Below are positions 62,995 through 64,000 of a stretch of 64,000 bases of DNA, piece after piece. The first letter of the stretch is position 1; every line of letters starts with the position of its first letter. The stretch is taken from contig NZ_CP126958.1 in the NCBI RefSeq assembly GCF_002871915.2, positions 806,001-870,000 on the forward strand. Reading direction: 5' to 3'. Position numbers and translations under genes: made by a program. The DNA comes from Aerococcus loyolae. GTDB lineage: Bacteria > Bacillota > Bacilli > Lactobacillales > Aerococcaceae. The notes below the pieces were generated by a model. It made no database searches, had not been told where the DNA came from, and saw only the letters and a list, made by a program, of their open reading frames with translations.

Positions 62995-64000
62995 ATGACA
63001 AAACGTAATGATATTAAAAAAATAATGGTTATTGGTTCTGGCCCTATTGTGATTGGTCAGGCAGCAGAGTTTGATTATGCAGGGACTCAAGCTTGTTTAG
63101 CCTTACGCGAAGAAGGCTATGAAGTGGTTTTAGTAAACTCTAATCCAGCGACTATTATGACTGACCGAGAAGTAGCTGATAAGGTTTATATGGAACCTTT
63201 GACATTGGAATTTTTAACTCAAATTCTGCACCAAGAACATCCTGATGCCCTCCTACCTACCTTAGGGGGACAAACAGCCTTGAATATGGCCATTGAACTT
63301 TCCCAAGCCGGTGTTTTAGAAGACTTAGAAATCGAACTCTTAGGAACGGACTTAAAAGCCATCAACCAAGCTGAAGACCGGGAACAATTTAAAGAATTGA
63401 TGGAAAGCTTAGGTGAACCGATTCCTGAATCCAAAATCGTCCACCATGTTGATGAAGCTATCGCCTTTGCTAATGAAATTGGCTATCCGATAATTGTTCG
63501 TCCCGCTTTTACCCTAGGAGGAACTGGTGGGGGGCTCTGTGACAATGAGGAAGAATTAGCGGAAATTGCTGAACATGGCTTATCCTTATCTCCAGTTCAC
63601 CAATGTTTGATTGAACGTTCGATTACCGGCTACAAAGAAATTGAATACGAAGTTATGCGGGACAGCCAAGACAATGCCTTGGTAGTATGTAATATGGAAA
63701 ATTTTGACCCGGTGGGCATCCATACTGGAGATTCCATTGTTTTTGCACCTTCGCAAACCCTTTCCGACGAGGATAGCCAAATGCTCAGAGATGTGAGCTT
63801 AAAAATTATTCGTGCCCTGGGGATTGAAGGTGGCTGTAATGTTCAATTAGCCTTAGATCCGCACTCAGCTAATTATTATGTGATTGAAGTTAACCCTCGG
63901 GTGTCACGGTCTTCAGCCTTGGCTTCTAAGGCTACTGGTTATCCTATTGCTAAACTAGCCGCTAAGATAGCTGTTGGTTTAACCCTCGATGAAATGATCA
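62995..64000 (+). CDS. carB: Carbamoyl-phosphate synthase large subunit, partial
   Basis: The first 335 codons are in the window; the gene runs off its end and would normally have about 1060 codons. It begins [22 protein letters not shown] behind ATAGGAGG. It has the carboxyphosphate-domain motifs [19 protein letters not shown] (ATP-grasp), [26 protein letters not shown] and [20 protein letters not shown]. Together with carA it forms carbamoyl phosphate from bicarbonate, glutamine and ATP. Confidence 0.95.
   Translation, partial: MTKRNDIKKIMVIGSGPIVIGQAAEFDYAGTQACLALREEGYEVVLVNSNPATIMTDREVADKVYMEPLTLEFLTQILHQEHPDALLPTLGGQTALNMAIELSQAGVLEDLEIELLGTDLKAINQAEDREQFKELMESLGEPIPESKIVHHVDEAIAFANEIGYPIIVRPAFTLGGTGGGLCDNEEELAEIAEHGLSLSPVHQCLIERSITGYKEIEYEVMRDSQDNALVVCNMENFDPVGIHTGDSIVFAPSQTLSDEDSQMLRDVSLKIIRALGIEGGCNVQLALDPHSANYYVIEVNPRVSRSSALASKATGYPIAKLAAKIAVGLTLDEMI

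Noticed and set aside
1..64000. CRISPR arrays, tRNA and rRNA genes
   Set aside because: No regularly spaced repeats, no cloverleaf with TTCGA-type arm and no rRNA segment were recognised on reading; a tRNAscan or Rfam run could still find something small.

Overview
The window is chromosomal DNA of a low-GC Gram-positive bacterium of the order Lactobacillales. Aerococcus or a close relative is my best guess; it rests on gene content and neighbourhoods recalled from memory, not on a database search. The Firmicutes markers are RecU beside a class A penicillin-binding protein, RNase J with the RNA polymerase epsilon subunit, MurT-GatD, an EpuA-type small membrane protein after murA, dnaG-rpoD, a PyrR-type attenuator and a T-box leader. 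No rRNA, tRNA, CRISPR array, prophage or plasmid module was recognised. Most of the window is dense core genome.

Layout. 1-3.8 kb: lysine and alanine metabolism (lysA, meso-diaminopimelate dehydrogenase, alanine dehydrogenase). 3.8-9.3 kb: uppP, a lactonase-fold protein, an AI-2E-family membrane protein and the lipid II amidation pair murT-gatD. 9.4-16.6 kb: a long forward block tdk-prfA-prmC-tsaC-glyA-upp-murA-epuA. 16.6-19.4 kb, reverse: RNase J, rpoY and a hemolysin III family protein. 19.5-23.5 kb: a DUF697-type GTPase converging on an AarF/UbiB kinase with a phasin-like and a HesB-like gene; a strongly structured repeat-like element of about 270 bp lies between the convergent genes. 23.7-28.5 kb: an acyl-ACP thioesterase, coaA and a second AI-2E-family protein, followed directly after their terminator by a complete group IIC intron. 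28.6-32.1 kb, reverse: a heterodimeric ABC exporter with one degenerate ATPase site. 32.4-37.0 kb: a UroD-fold protein with a methyltransferase-type zinc motif, joined to an amino-acid-type ABC importer and followed by a fragment of a second importer ATPase. 37-44.6 kb: ABC-F protein, three phosphatase-type proteins, ung, a CopY-like repressor paired with a lipase-like hydrolase, and an ATP-grasp protein. 44.8-48 kb, reverse: PBP1 and recU. 48.2-54.8 kb: tig, clpX, engB, dnaG, rpoD. 55-59 kb: aspartate kinase, an orphan amino-acid ABC ATPase and mreCD. 59.1-61.6 kb: a T-box-controlled amino-acid importer. 61.6-64 kb: a PyrR-type attenuator with carA and the start of carB, which runs off the window.

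How the genes work together. Aspartate kinase, Ddh and LysA belong to the aspartate-to-lysine route by the dehydrogenase branch, which supplies L-lysine for protein and peptidoglycan. UppP, MurA, MurT-GatD, PBP1 and MreCD add carrier recycling, precursor synthesis, amidation, polymerisation and shape control. Upp and CarAB serve pyrimidine salvage and synthesis, and Tdk and GlyA serve thymidylate and one-carbon supply. The least explained parts are the UroD-like/ABC cluster at 32.4-36.6 kb, the palindrome-rich element at 20.8-21.1 kb and several structured leaders.
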